Shown piece by piece: positions 9,863 through 17,455 of a stretch of 64,000 bases of DNA. The position numbers and the translations under genes were made by a program. The first letter of the stretch is position 1. Every line of letters starts with the position of its first letter. The notes beneath the pieces are model-generated. The model worked only from the letters and a program-made list of their open reading frames with translations, made no database searches and was not told the origin of the DNA. The stretch is from Flavobacteriaceae bacterium UBA3356 (GTDB taxonomy: Bacteria > Bacteroidota > Bacteroidia > Flavobacteriales > Flavobacteriaceae): positions 394,966 to 458,965 of the forward strand of contig DEQW01000003.1 in NCBI GenBank assembly GCA_002360635.1, written 5' to 3'.

Positions 9863-9902
9863 TGAGTTGATGAGTTGATGAGTTAATGAGTTGATGAGAT
9901 TT
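9863..9902 (+). repeat. TGAGTTGA octamer tandem repeat
   Basis: Three perfect TGAGTTGA units and one TGAGTTAA unit are followed by a decayed fifth copy. They lie just behind the glmM stop. A related octamer repeat in another part of the window (61681-61720) has a different unit, CCCAGTCA. Confidence 0.85.
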
Positions 9903-10021
9903 GAGCTAGTGAGCATATAAACTTTAAAATCCAACTGCCAAACCGTAATTTAAGGATGTCTGAGTGATTTTATGGTTAAAATAGATGACTTGAAGTGGAA
10001 AACTTCATTTTCATAAAATTG

Positions 10022-10086
10022 TATCGAAGACAAACTGTAATACGGCTGGCGGTTGCTTCGATAAAATTCCGCAGAAAAAGCGGAAT
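10022..10086. repeat. two adjacent perfect inverted repeats
   Basis: TATCGAAG at 10022-10029 pairs with CTTCGATA at 10055-10062, and ATTCCGC at 10066-10072 pairs with GCGGAAT at 10080-10086 around a seven-base A-rich loop. Two perfect stems back to back in a non-coding gap suggest a structured RNA or a remnant of a mobile repeat. No T-tract follows. Confidence 0.55.
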
Positions 10087-10181
10087 CACCTACTCAAAAA
10101 GCAAGGCAAGCTGGCTCAGCCACCTTTTTCTGTAAATTGCACCTAAACCGTCATTCGTACCTCGAAAATCATACTTCGTTC

Positions 10182-11051
10182 TTACAACCTGTGCTTCCAA
10201 CGTTTGTGCGACCAGAGGTAAAACTCAGGTTGCTCTTTAATTTGCTTTTCAATCTCCGTTAAAAACATACGGGTGATTTCAAAATCGGGATGTTCTTTTG
10301 GGTTTTCGGTAAGCAGTTCAAAAGAAGTTTTGTAATAACCCCTTTTTACTTTTTTTACTTTTAAATACACAGCGGCAAAGTCCAGTCGCTTTGCTATTTC
10401 TTCAGTGCCAGTAAACACAGGTACATCAATACCCATAAACGTATCACGGTGTTTGTAAGCATTGCGTTTTGGGGTTTGGTCTGAAAGTATGAGCGTAACG
10501 GTTTCAATATTTCGTTTTGCCTCCCTAAACAATTGGGGTACAATTTTTTTATTACTTACAATATTTCCACCAAAACGTTCGCGGGTTCCTTTAACTAACG
10601 AGTCGAAATAAGGATTGTCTAGTTTTTTATAAACTGCATAGCATTTATAACTTGTTTTTTTGTTTAATATCCCGGTCCATTCCCAGTTGGCGTAATGACC
10701 GCTCATAAGCAAGGTGCTTTTACCTTTTGCTTTTAAATCTTCTAACAGTTCTAAATTTTCAAACTGAAAGCGCTTGCTTATTTCTTTATCAGAAATGGTA
10801 AGACTTTTTATGGTTTCAAAAATGACATCGCATAAATGTTTGTAAAATCCTTTTGTAATGCGGTTTATTTCCTCAGAAGAATACGCTGGGAAAACCAGTT
10901 TTAAGTTGTTTTTAACTACTTTTTTTCGGTAGCCAATTATATAATATGTAATTATGTACAGCACTGACGATTTGATGTACAACACCCACATAGGCAGGAT
11001 GGAAACCAGCCAAAGTATGGGATACAGCAAATAATAAAGTAGCCGTTGCAT
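10182..11051 (-). CDS. LpxL/HtrB-type lysophospholipid (lipid A) acyltransferase
   Basis: The 289-residue protein has an N-terminal membrane anchor and the HX4(D/E) catalytic motif as SGHYANWEW near residue 113, the signature of the LpxL/LpxM lauroyl/myristoyl transferase family. These enzymes add a secondary acyl chain to lipid A at the inner membrane. I chose the ATG at 11051 (MQRLLYYLLYP). A longer frame reaching 11132 would run over the start of the divergent rhomboid gene and has no family support. With this start the intergenic gap to the rhomboid gene is 66 bases. The acyl donor cannot be told from the sequence, and an ornithine-lipid or glycolipid substrate is possible. Confidence 0.88.
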   Translation of the reverse strand: MQRLLYYLLYPILWLVSILPMWVLYIKSSVLYIITYYIIGYRKKVVKNNLKLVFPAYSSEEINRITKGFYKHLCDVIFETIKSLTISDKEISKRFQFENLELLEDLKAKGKSTLLMSGHYANWEWTGILNKKTSYKCYAVYKKLDNPYFDSLVKGTRERFGGNIVSNKKIVPQLFREAKRNIETVTLILSDQTPKRNAYKHRDTFMGIDVPVFTGTEEIAKRLDFAAVYLKVKKVKRGYYKTSFELLTENPKEHPDFEITRMFLTEIEKQIKEQPEFYLWSHKRWKHRL

Positions 11052-11117
11052 AGGTAGATTTACCACAAAACTAACTAATTTTATTGCATAACAACCGTTT
11101 AATTTTATTGAAAAGAT

Positions 11118-11768
11118 ATGCCAGAACTCCACATTGCCACCATTATAATCATTGCAGCCAATGTAATTATCTCGTTAAAAGGCTTTAATGATTTTTCTTT
11201 TTTTGAAAAGTATAAATTCAACATTGCTGGAATTCGCCGAGGAGAACAAATACGAATGGTAACTTCAGGCTTTTTACATGTAGATTGGGCACATTTGTTT
11301 TTTAATATGTTTACCCTGTTCTTTTTTGCCAATGTGGTGATCAGTTCGGTTGGGGTAATCAAATTCGTACTAATATATTTGGCCAGTTTAATTGTCGGTA
11401 ATTTACTGTCCTTCTTTTTTCATAAAGATGAGTACCATTACAGTGCTGTAGGGGCAAGTGGTGCTGTTACCGGGGTTTTATATTCGGCGATATTATTTTA
11501 TCCAGATATGGGATTGTACCTGTTTTTTATCCCAATTGCCATACCCGCTTGGATTTTTGGTATCCTATACTTACTGTATTCCATCTACGGAATGAAAAGT
11601 AGGTTAGGTAATATTGGTCACGATGCACACTTTGGCGGGGCTATTGCAGGGTATGTATTAACTATTGCCTTTGCACCTATCTTGTTGCAAACGCAATTAT
11701 GGATCGTTGCCGTATTGGCCATTCCTATTATTTTATTATTTGTATTACATAAACTCGGAAAAATTTAA
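11118..11768 (+). CDS. rhomboid family intramembrane serine protease
   Basis: The 216-residue protein has about six membrane segments, the catalytic serine in GASGAVTG near residue 113 and the catalytic histidine in GHDAHFGGAIAGY near residue 169. The conserved HVDWAHLFFNM segment lies near residue 53. Rhomboids cleave membrane proteins within or next to their membrane helices. It is 11 bases upstream of the SIMPL gene, so the two probably form one transcript. Its substrate is unknown. Confidence 0.93.
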   Translation: MPELHIATIIIIAANVIISLKGFNDFSFFEKYKFNIAGIRRGEQIRMVTSGFLHVDWAHLFFNMFTLFFFANVVISSVGVIKFVLIYLASLIVGNLLSFFFHKDEYHYSAVGASGAVTGVLYSAILFYPDMGLYLFFIPIAIPAWIFGILYLLYSIYGMKSRLGNIGHDAHFGGAIAGYVLTIAFAPILLQTQLWIVAVLAIPIILLFVLHKLGKI

Positions 11769-11779
11769 AAAAGAATATT

Positions 11780-12469
11780 ATGAAAAAAACAGTTCAAATT
11801 TTAGTTATTCTCTTAACAACCACGATGATGACACACGCTCAAAACACACAACAACCTACCGTATCGGTTACTGGAGAAGGTATTGTAAAAACCGTTCCAG
11901 ATGAAGCTAACATAGATATTCGTGTAGAAAACACAGGTAAGGATGCCACCATAATTAAACAAGAAAATGACCGTACCGTTTCAAAAGTGCTTTCGTTTAT
12001 CAAGAAAATGGGTATAGACGATAAAGATGTAAAAACACAATACATCAGGTTGAATAAAAACTACGACTATAACAGTAAAACGTATAATTACAGCGCTAAC
12101 CAGGCGATTTCAATTAAGTTGAAAGATCTTTCAAAATATGAAGATTTAATGAATGGCTTATTGCAGAGTGGTATTAACCGTATTGATGGCGTTAGCTTCT
12201 CGGCTTCAAATGAAGACCAATTAAAATCACAAGCTAGAAAAAAAGCAGTTGAAAACGCTAAAATGAAGGCAGAAGAATATGCCGGTGTATTAAATCAAAC
12301 CATTGGTAAAGCCGTGTTGATTAGTGAATTTCAACAACCTGATTATCCACAACCAAGAATGTATAAATCGGCTATGATGGAAGGGGATGCTTCTGGTGGA
12401 CAGCAACCAATAGCGCCAGGGGAAATTGAAATGAGAACTACTGTAAACGTTAGTTTTTTATTGAATTAA
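11780..12469 (+). CDS. SIMPL (DUF541) domain periplasmic protein
   Basis: The 229-residue product carries a signal peptide ending at THAQ (about residue 21). It then shows the DUF541/SIMPL pattern: VSVTGEGIVKTVPDEANIDI at residues about 29-48, and RKKAVENAKMKAEEYA near 155. The family is periplasmic or surface located and its molecular role is poorly known. The gene follows the rhomboid gene by 11 bases and ends at a strong bidirectional terminator hairpin. Confidence 0.88.
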   Translation: MKKTVQILVILLTTTMMTHAQNTQQPTVSVTGEGIVKTVPDEANIDIRVENTGKDATIIKQENDRTVSKVLSFIKKMGIDDKDVKTQYIRLNKNYDYNSKTYNYSANQAISIKLKDLSKYEDLMNGLLQSGINRIDGVSFSASNEDQLKSQARKKAVENAKMKAEEYAGVLNQTIGKAVLISEFQQPDYPQPRMYKSAMMEGDASGGQQPIAPGEIEMRTTVNVSFLLN

Positions 12470-12493
12470 CGATAAATAGCACGTAAATAATTA

Positions 12494-12531
12494 AAAAAGC
12501 CTTGAAATGAATTTTCGTTTCAAGGCTTTTT
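12494..12531. terminator. bidirectional intrinsic terminator
   Basis: A perfect 14-base-pair stem (12494-12507 with 12518-12531) contains AAGCCTTGAAA and its complement around a ten-base loop. A-rich bases on the left and T-rich bases on the right let it end both the SIMPL transcript and the converging TlpA-like gene. Confidence 0.9.
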
Positions 12532-12550
12532 CTTTTTTATAGCTGTAAGT

Positions 12551-13672
12551 TTATTCACTGCCTAGCAGTGATTCCATTTTGGCTCCTAGAGCTGGACCAC
12601 GAAGATTTTTGTCTATTATCTTTCCATTTTCATCTAAAAGGAAGGTGGCTGGAATCGCTCTTACATTATACTGTCTTGCAATGGGATCTTGCCAAAACTG
12701 AAGATTTGATACGTGATACCAATCCATATTGTCATCGGCGATAGCCTTTATCCATTTGTCTTTTTGTTTCTGGCGGTCTAAGGAAACACTTATAATGTTT
12801 AGACCTTTGTCGTGGTACTTTTCATAAACTTTTACAACATTTGGGTTTTCAACTCTACAAGGTTTGCACCAAGAAGCCCAAAAATCGATAATCGTGTATT
12901 TTCCCATGGCTTCTTTTAAAGAAAGCATTTCGCCTTCTGGAGTAGGAGCGCTAAAGTTTGGCGCTATTGAGCCAATATCTGCTTTTCTAGCATTGGCAAT
13001 CATTGCTTCAACCTGTGTTACAATAGGAGAGGACGAAACTTTTGGTGAAAGGTTATTTAAAACTTCACTAGCCTCTTCGGCAGTCATTTCTTTACGAGTA
13101 AGCATTTCAGAAAGAAGCATTACCGAGAAGATTGAGTTTTTGTTACTTTTTATAAACTCTTTTTTAAACTTGGTTTCTTCTTTTGTTAAAGCCATATTCT
13201 CCTCCTGAATTTGCTTAATAGCTTCAACATCTCCATTTTGTTGAGCTGTTCTAAACGCTTTCATTTGAGCCTGCTTTTCTTCATTAATGCTGCGCATTTC
13301 TTCAGAAAAAGAAGTAAAAGCTTCATTTTGCTTCCCTCCAGAAACAAAAGAAGAGCCGATACTGTCTTTGTAAAGCGTGGCTTTCAAATCTTCATTTTCA
13401 GGAAAATAAACAATATTTGCCTGAACACCTTCTACGTTAATATAATTAACAGAACTACTGTCACTTTTTGGGTAAGTACCTTCAAAAGTTCCGTTTGTAA
13501 TACTAAGTGTATCGATTGCTTTTGGTTGGTTACTATCTTTAATGCTGTACACATATACTTTGGTGCCGTCGTCAAAATTCTTGGCAGTTCCTTGTAGCTT
13601 GTATGTATTGCTGTCTCCTGCACAGGAAATTAAAAGTGTTGCTGTAAGTAATGTAGCTAATAATCGTCTCAT
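12551..13672 (-). CDS. TlpA-like thioredoxin-fold lipoprotein (DUF4369-type N-terminus)
   Basis: The 373-residue protein has a lipobox (LLISC), an N-terminal beta domain of the DUF4369 type (residues about 25-120), a helical linker and a C-terminal thioredoxin fold with active site WASWCKPCRVE near residue 270. It should act as a periplasm-facing, membrane-tethered thiol-disulfide reductant or oxidant. The ATG at 13672 is chosen because it gives the lipoprotein signal directly and lies 20 bases behind a TATTTTTG element. The longer frame up to 13729 would cover that promoter. It converges with the SIMPL gene. Confidence 0.9.
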   Translation of the reverse strand: MRRLLATLLTATLLISCAGDSNTYKLQGTAKNFDDGTKVYVYSIKDSNQPKAIDTLSITNGTFEGTYPKSDSSSVNYINVEGVQANIVYFPENEDLKATLYKDSIGSSFVSGGKQNEAFTSFSEEMRSINEEKQAQMKAFRTAQQNGDVEAIKQIQEENMALTKEETKFKKEFIKSNKNSIFSVMLLSEMLTRKEMTAEEASEVLNNLSPKVSSSPIVTQVEAMIANARKADIGSIAPNFSAPTPEGEMLSLKEAMGKYTIIDFWASWCKPCRVENPNVVKVYEKYHDKGLNIISVSLDRQKQKDKWIKAIADDNMDWYHVSNLQFWQDPIARQYNVRAIPATFLLDENGKIIDKNLRGPALGAKMESLLGSE

Positions 13673-13692
13673 AATAGGTATATTTGTAAACG

Positions 13693-13700
13693 CAAAAATA
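13693..13700 (-). promoter_or_regulatory. -7 element for the TlpA-like gene
   Basis: The minus strand reads TATTTTTG, a match to TAnnTTTG, 20 bases before the ATG. A TTG lies 26 bases further upstream (13727-13729), slightly beyond the usual spacing. Confidence 0.45.
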
Positions 13701-13822
13701 ACAGTATTTGTTTCTGAAAAAAAATGCAACTCTCAAATTATTGTTAATTTGTTAAAACGATTTATTTTTTAGAAATAAAATTATACTTTACAATAAAATA
13801 ACAAGTAGGTAATTAGTTGATA

Positions 13823-16195
13823 ATGAAAACACAAAACGGTGAATTTCCTTTAAAGGTACAAGTGAGCTTTAGTAAGCTTTTTAATAAGTATCGTGCGCAA
13901 CTGGATGCTCCTCAAGAAATGATTAGGGAGCGTGCAAAAGCTGTTTTGGAAATAGCCGAACAATATCCTATCCTAGAAAAAGGGATTACAACCAAGGCTC
14001 AATTTGAAAAGTACGATGAGCAAATCGATATTGTTTTGGACGAGTTATTTTCTTCTATTTTACAAGAAAATGAAATAAAACTGGCCACAGTTCCTTTTCA
14101 GGAGTTTGTTTTCAAATCATCTAAACGATATAAAAACATTATTGCGGCAGCAGGAGAGGAATTTATACCACAACTTGCCAATTTTGATGATGACTACACT
14201 TATATAATGAGCTGTAGCATTATTTTAAATGTACATTATGGGTATAACGTGGATTTTAAACGTCCGTTGCATTACACAATACCAGATGCCGATGGTGTAA
14301 ATCATACCTATCGTACTTTATATAATGGAGATTTTGTTGACCTAATACCAACTGATAAGGCGGTTGATATTACAGATGCAGATGTTGAAGAGCTGTTGGA
14401 CGGTTTTGATAATATTGCACTGTGGAAAGAAAAATTTCCGCCCGGAAGTTGGATTTTTAAAGGCTTTGTAATTGCCAATATGTTCGATGTTACCTTAGAT
14501 GCATCTATTTCGGACTTTAAATCCAATTTATTACGTAATAATCCCGAAACTGAAGATAACACTAAAACGTTTGAATCTATCTTCAAATCTATTTTTCAAC
14601 TTCAGGAACTTAAAATTGGTTTTTCAGAATTTAATGAAGAAGATCAATTGTTCGAAAAATTTATCTTTAAGAATATCGACAGCTTCATATTAAATGAAAA
14701 AGACAAACAGAATTGCCAAACAGCGCTTTGTGACGCATCGTATTACAAACTTTTTAAACAAAAAGAGTTTTATTGTATATCGAACGTGCCAAAATACCAT
14801 AAGCTGTACCCCGATAATATTTTATATAAAAAACTGTTGGATCAAGGCATTAAAAGTGCCATTTTAGCATCTATTGTAAATAAAGAAAACAAAGTATTGG
14901 GGATTTTAGAATTAGTATCTCCTAATATTAACGACCTTAACTCTATAAACGCCAACAAGCTACATACAATTATGCCCTTCTTGGTAGATTCAGTAGTTCG
15001 TGGAAAAAAACAAATTGAGAACAAACTCGAGTTAATCATTCAAGAAGAATGTACGTCCTTGCACCCCAGTGTACATTGGAAATTTAGAAAAGAAGCTAAA
15101 CGTTACTTAAACTCCATCTCACAAGGGAACCCTACGTACTTTAAAGAAATTATTTTTGAAGACGTACACCCACTATACGGTCAAATTGACGTTAAAGGTT
15201 CTTCGGAAGCAAGGAATAATGCGACTATAAAAGACTTAATACTTCAACTGAAACAAATTAAGGAAATAATCAAGAAAATAAATAACCTTGAACCACTTCC
15301 TATTTATGAACATTTAGAGTTTAGAATAACAAACTATCTTACAGATCTTAAAGAAGGCTTGCAAGTAGATAGCGAGCGTCAAGTGCTTAAGTTTTTGAGA
15401 ACAGAAATAGTTCCTTTATTTAAGCATTTAGGTACTAAAAATGAAAATTTAAAGAATTTAATAAAAAACTATAACGAACAGGTAGATGAAAATAGCGGTT
15501 TAATTTATAAGTACCGTAAGGACTATGATGATGCTGTAATGATCATCAATAAGCGTATGGCTTCAATTATTGATAAAAAACAAATTGAAGCTCAAAAAAT
15601 GTATCCGCATTATTTTGAACGTTTTAAAACCGATGGAGTAGAGCACAACTTATATATTGGCGAAGCCATCACCAAAAATAAAAATTTCAATAAAGTTTAT
15701 CTGTATAACTTGAGATTATGGCAATTACAGGTAATGTGCGAAATGGAAAACAATTACTACAAGCTTAAAGAGCAATTGCCCATGCAATTAAATGTAGCTT
15801 CTATGATCTTGGCTTTTAATGGTTCTTTGTCACTTCGGTTTAGAATGGACGAAAAACGCTTTGATGTAGACGGAACTTACAATGCACGTTATGAGGTTGT
15901 GAAAAAACGGGTTGATAAGGCAAACATTAAAGGAACTGAGGAGCGTGTTACGCAAGAAGGTAAAATTGTCATTATTTATTCTCAAAGAGAAGATGAAAAA
16001 GAGTATTTAAAGTATATTTCATTCCTTCAACACAAAAAACAGCTAGATAAAGATGTTGATATTGTAGAACTTGAAGATCTACAAGGTGTTACAGGTTTAA
16101 AAGCCATACGTGTAAGTGTTCTTTACTCTAAAGACAAGGACAATAAAAAAGAATACTATACTTACAACGATTTAATTACTGAAATCAATAATTAA
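13823..16195 (+). CDS. large cytosolic protein with GAF-like domain
   Basis: The 790-residue protein has no signal peptide or membrane segment. A GAF-like stretch lies roughly at residues 240-400, where the pattern GIKSAILASIVNKENKVLGILEL resembles the core strands of a GAF ligand-binding domain. The rest is mainly helical, and it matches what I recall of a conserved flavobacterial protein annotated only as GAF-domain containing. No output enzyme domain is evident. ATG at 13823 is preferred to a TTG six bases earlier. The stop overlaps the end of the convergent HD/DUF5706 gene by four bases, so the two share their 3' ends. Function is unknown. Confidence 0.7.
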   Translation: MKTQNGEFPLKVQVSFSKLFNKYRAQLDAPQEMIRERAKAVLEIAEQYPILEKGITTKAQFEKYDEQIDIVLDELFSSILQENEIKLATVPFQEFVFKSSKRYKNIIAAAGEEFIPQLANFDDDYTYIMSCSIILNVHYGYNVDFKRPLHYTIPDADGVNHTYRTLYNGDFVDLIPTDKAVDITDADVEELLDGFDNIALWKEKFPPGSWIFKGFVIANMFDVTLDASISDFKSNLLRNNPETEDNTKTFESIFKSIFQLQELKIGFSEFNEEDQLFEKFIFKNIDSFILNEKDKQNCQTALCDASYYKLFKQKEFYCISNVPKYHKLYPDNILYKKLLDQGIKSAILASIVNKENKVLGILELVSPNINDLNSINANKLHTIMPFLVDSVVRGKKQIENKLELIIQEECTSLHPSVHWKFRKEAKRYLNSISQGNPTYFKEIIFEDVHPLYGQIDVKGSSEARNNATIKDLILQLKQIKEIIKKINNLEPLPIYEHLEFRITNYLTDLKEGLQVDSERQVLKFLRTEIVPLFKHLGTKNENLKNLIKNYNEQVDENSGLIYKYRKDYDDAVMIINKRMASIIDKKQIEAQKMYPHYFERFKTDGVEHNLYIGEAITKNKNFNKVYLYNLRLWQLQVMCEMENNYYKLKEQLPMQLNVASMILAFNGSLSLRFRMDEKRFDVDGTYNARYEVVKKRVDKANIKGTEERVTQEGKIVIIYSQREDEKEYLKYISFLQHKKQLDKDVDIVELEDLQGVTGLKAIRVSVLYSKDKDNKKEYYTYNDLITEINN

Positions 16196-17400
16196 GACAT
16201 TCTAGAACCGCCTAAATAGAAAGATATAGCGAAAGCTAGTATCGATATAATAGTTCCTGTAACAAATATGGTATAGGTCCATCTTAAAATACGATATTTA
16301 CGATCTAACACCTTACCTAAAAAGTACAAATCTTTGGTTAATGCAGTATAAACGTAATCACGGTCTTTAAGTAATTCTTGCATTGCCCATTCGTATTCTT
16401 GAAGTTCCATGCGATGGAAATTTCCGAAGAAAGCTAGGTTTACACTTTTATTGTCAACATCTTCTTTCGTGAACTCGCCTCTCGTAACATTGGGGCGTGT
16501 AGCTATTACCGATAAAATCATTGTAATAGCACTGAAAATAACGAATATTGCCGTCGGTATTATTAAATAATCGTTGGAAGGATTGTCTAGTTTTGAAAGT
16601 AAATTAGAGAGTACCAACGAAATGATAATGGCATTTACCGAAAGCAGTATGTTTGCTTTGGTATCGGCAATATCACTTAATTTAATGTGGTTTCTAAGCG
16701 CAGTTCTATAAAAGGTTTGAATGCCTCGATCTACGCTTTTATCTTTATATTTAGCCTTTAATTGGGCTTTAACTTCTTCTTTCTTTATTTTCTTTTTTAT
16801 TTTTTTGTTCTTGCCTATTAAATCAGCCAAGTTTTCTTGTTTGGTATTTTGCCAATTGTTTAAAGCATAAGAAGTATAAAACTTGTGTTTGTTTATAAGA
16901 AGATCGATGTTTTCGTCCCGCCATTCTTGAGGGGTATAGTTTTTAATGTTCTGGGCAATGTATTCTTGCCTTAAAAACTCACTGGCCTCTTCAAAATAGT
17001 CTTTCCCAAAATGCGAAGAGTCTGCATCGCGCATTATTTCCTCCATATGATCTTTGGGAGTTGTGTTTTTAAACTTGGTAGCCATGATGCATTTTTCAAC
17101 GCCATCGATAATGTCTTTTTCAACATCTTTAGACTCCAGAAACTCACGTGCAATTTTTACGCTCTCTTCTTCGTGGCCTTCCCGTTTAACAATGTATCCC
17201 GTGTCGTGCAGTATGGCGGCCAATTTAAGGATGGTGGCATCTTTAACAGAAATTTGTGAGTCTTCAATAATTTCGTTTATACTTTTATAAACACGTTTTG
17301 TGTGCGAATAGTTATGATAAACAAAGGTGTTGGGTAACTTTTCCTTAAAGAGGTTAAGTACAAAATTATCCGCTTCTTCAATTATATCTTTGTCGCTCAT
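16192..17400 (-). CDS. HD-domain phosphohydrolase fused to Pycsar-effector-type (DUF5706) membrane domain
   Basis: The 402-residue protein has an N-terminal HD domain with His29, His33, the His65-Asp66 pair (AAILHDTGY), His76 and Asp125. This is a metal site that could hydrolyse a phosphodiester or nucleotide. A lysine-rich linker (about 195-225) leads to a C-terminal membrane domain with DTKANILLSVNA at about 246 and three hydrophobic helices (about 251-268, 278-299, 378-396). That part matches the DUF5706 family, which includes the PycTM effectors of the Pycsar cCMP/cUMP defence systems. No pyrimidine cyclase gene lies nearby, so a defence role is not supported. A cyclic-nucleotide or (p)ppGpp-like signalling role is an inference. 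Confidence 0.82.
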   Translation of the reverse strand: MSDKDIIEEADNFVLNLFKEKLPNTFVYHNYSHTKRVYKSINEIIEDSQISVKDATILKLAAILHDTGYIVKREGHEEESVKIAREFLESKDVEKDIIDGVEKCIMATKFKNTTPKDHMEEIMRDADSSHFGKDYFEEASEFLRQEYIAQNIKNYTPQEWRDENIDLLINKHKFYTSYALNNWQNTKQENLADLIGKNKKIKKKIKKEEVKAQLKAKYKDKSVDRGIQTFYRTALRNHIKLSDIADTKANILLSVNAIIISLVLSNLLSKLDNPSNDYLIIPTAIFVIFSAITMILSVIATRPNVTRGEFTKEDVDNKSVNLAFFGNFHRMELQEYEWAMQELLKDRDYVYTALTKDLYFLGKVLDRKYRILRWTYTIFVTGTIISILAFAISFYLGGSRMS

Positions 17401-17455
17401 AAAATCTCAGTTTTAAATATCCAAATTACTAAAAATACCACGCTTTAATTTGCTT

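Larger units (their letters stand above)
9850..10181. other. 332-base intergenic region with repeats and hairpins
   Basis: No ORF is supported here. It contains octamer tandem repeats (9863-9902), a pair of nested perfect inverted repeats (10022-10086) and a further short palindrome (TGGCTCAGCCA) around 10112-10122. It separates the convergent genes glmM and the acyltransferase. None of the stems is followed by a T-tract, so they are not obvious intrinsic terminators. Confidence 0.6.

Noticed and set aside
11052..11132. Longer start of the LpxL-type acyltransferase
   Set aside because: It would overlap the divergent rhomboid start and leave no promoter region, and the added residues do not resemble the family.
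16192..17400. Pycsar defence system
   Set aside because: Only the effector-type domain is present, fused to an HD domain. No uridylate or cytidylate cyclase gene lies in the flanking genes, and the neighbours are housekeeping genes.
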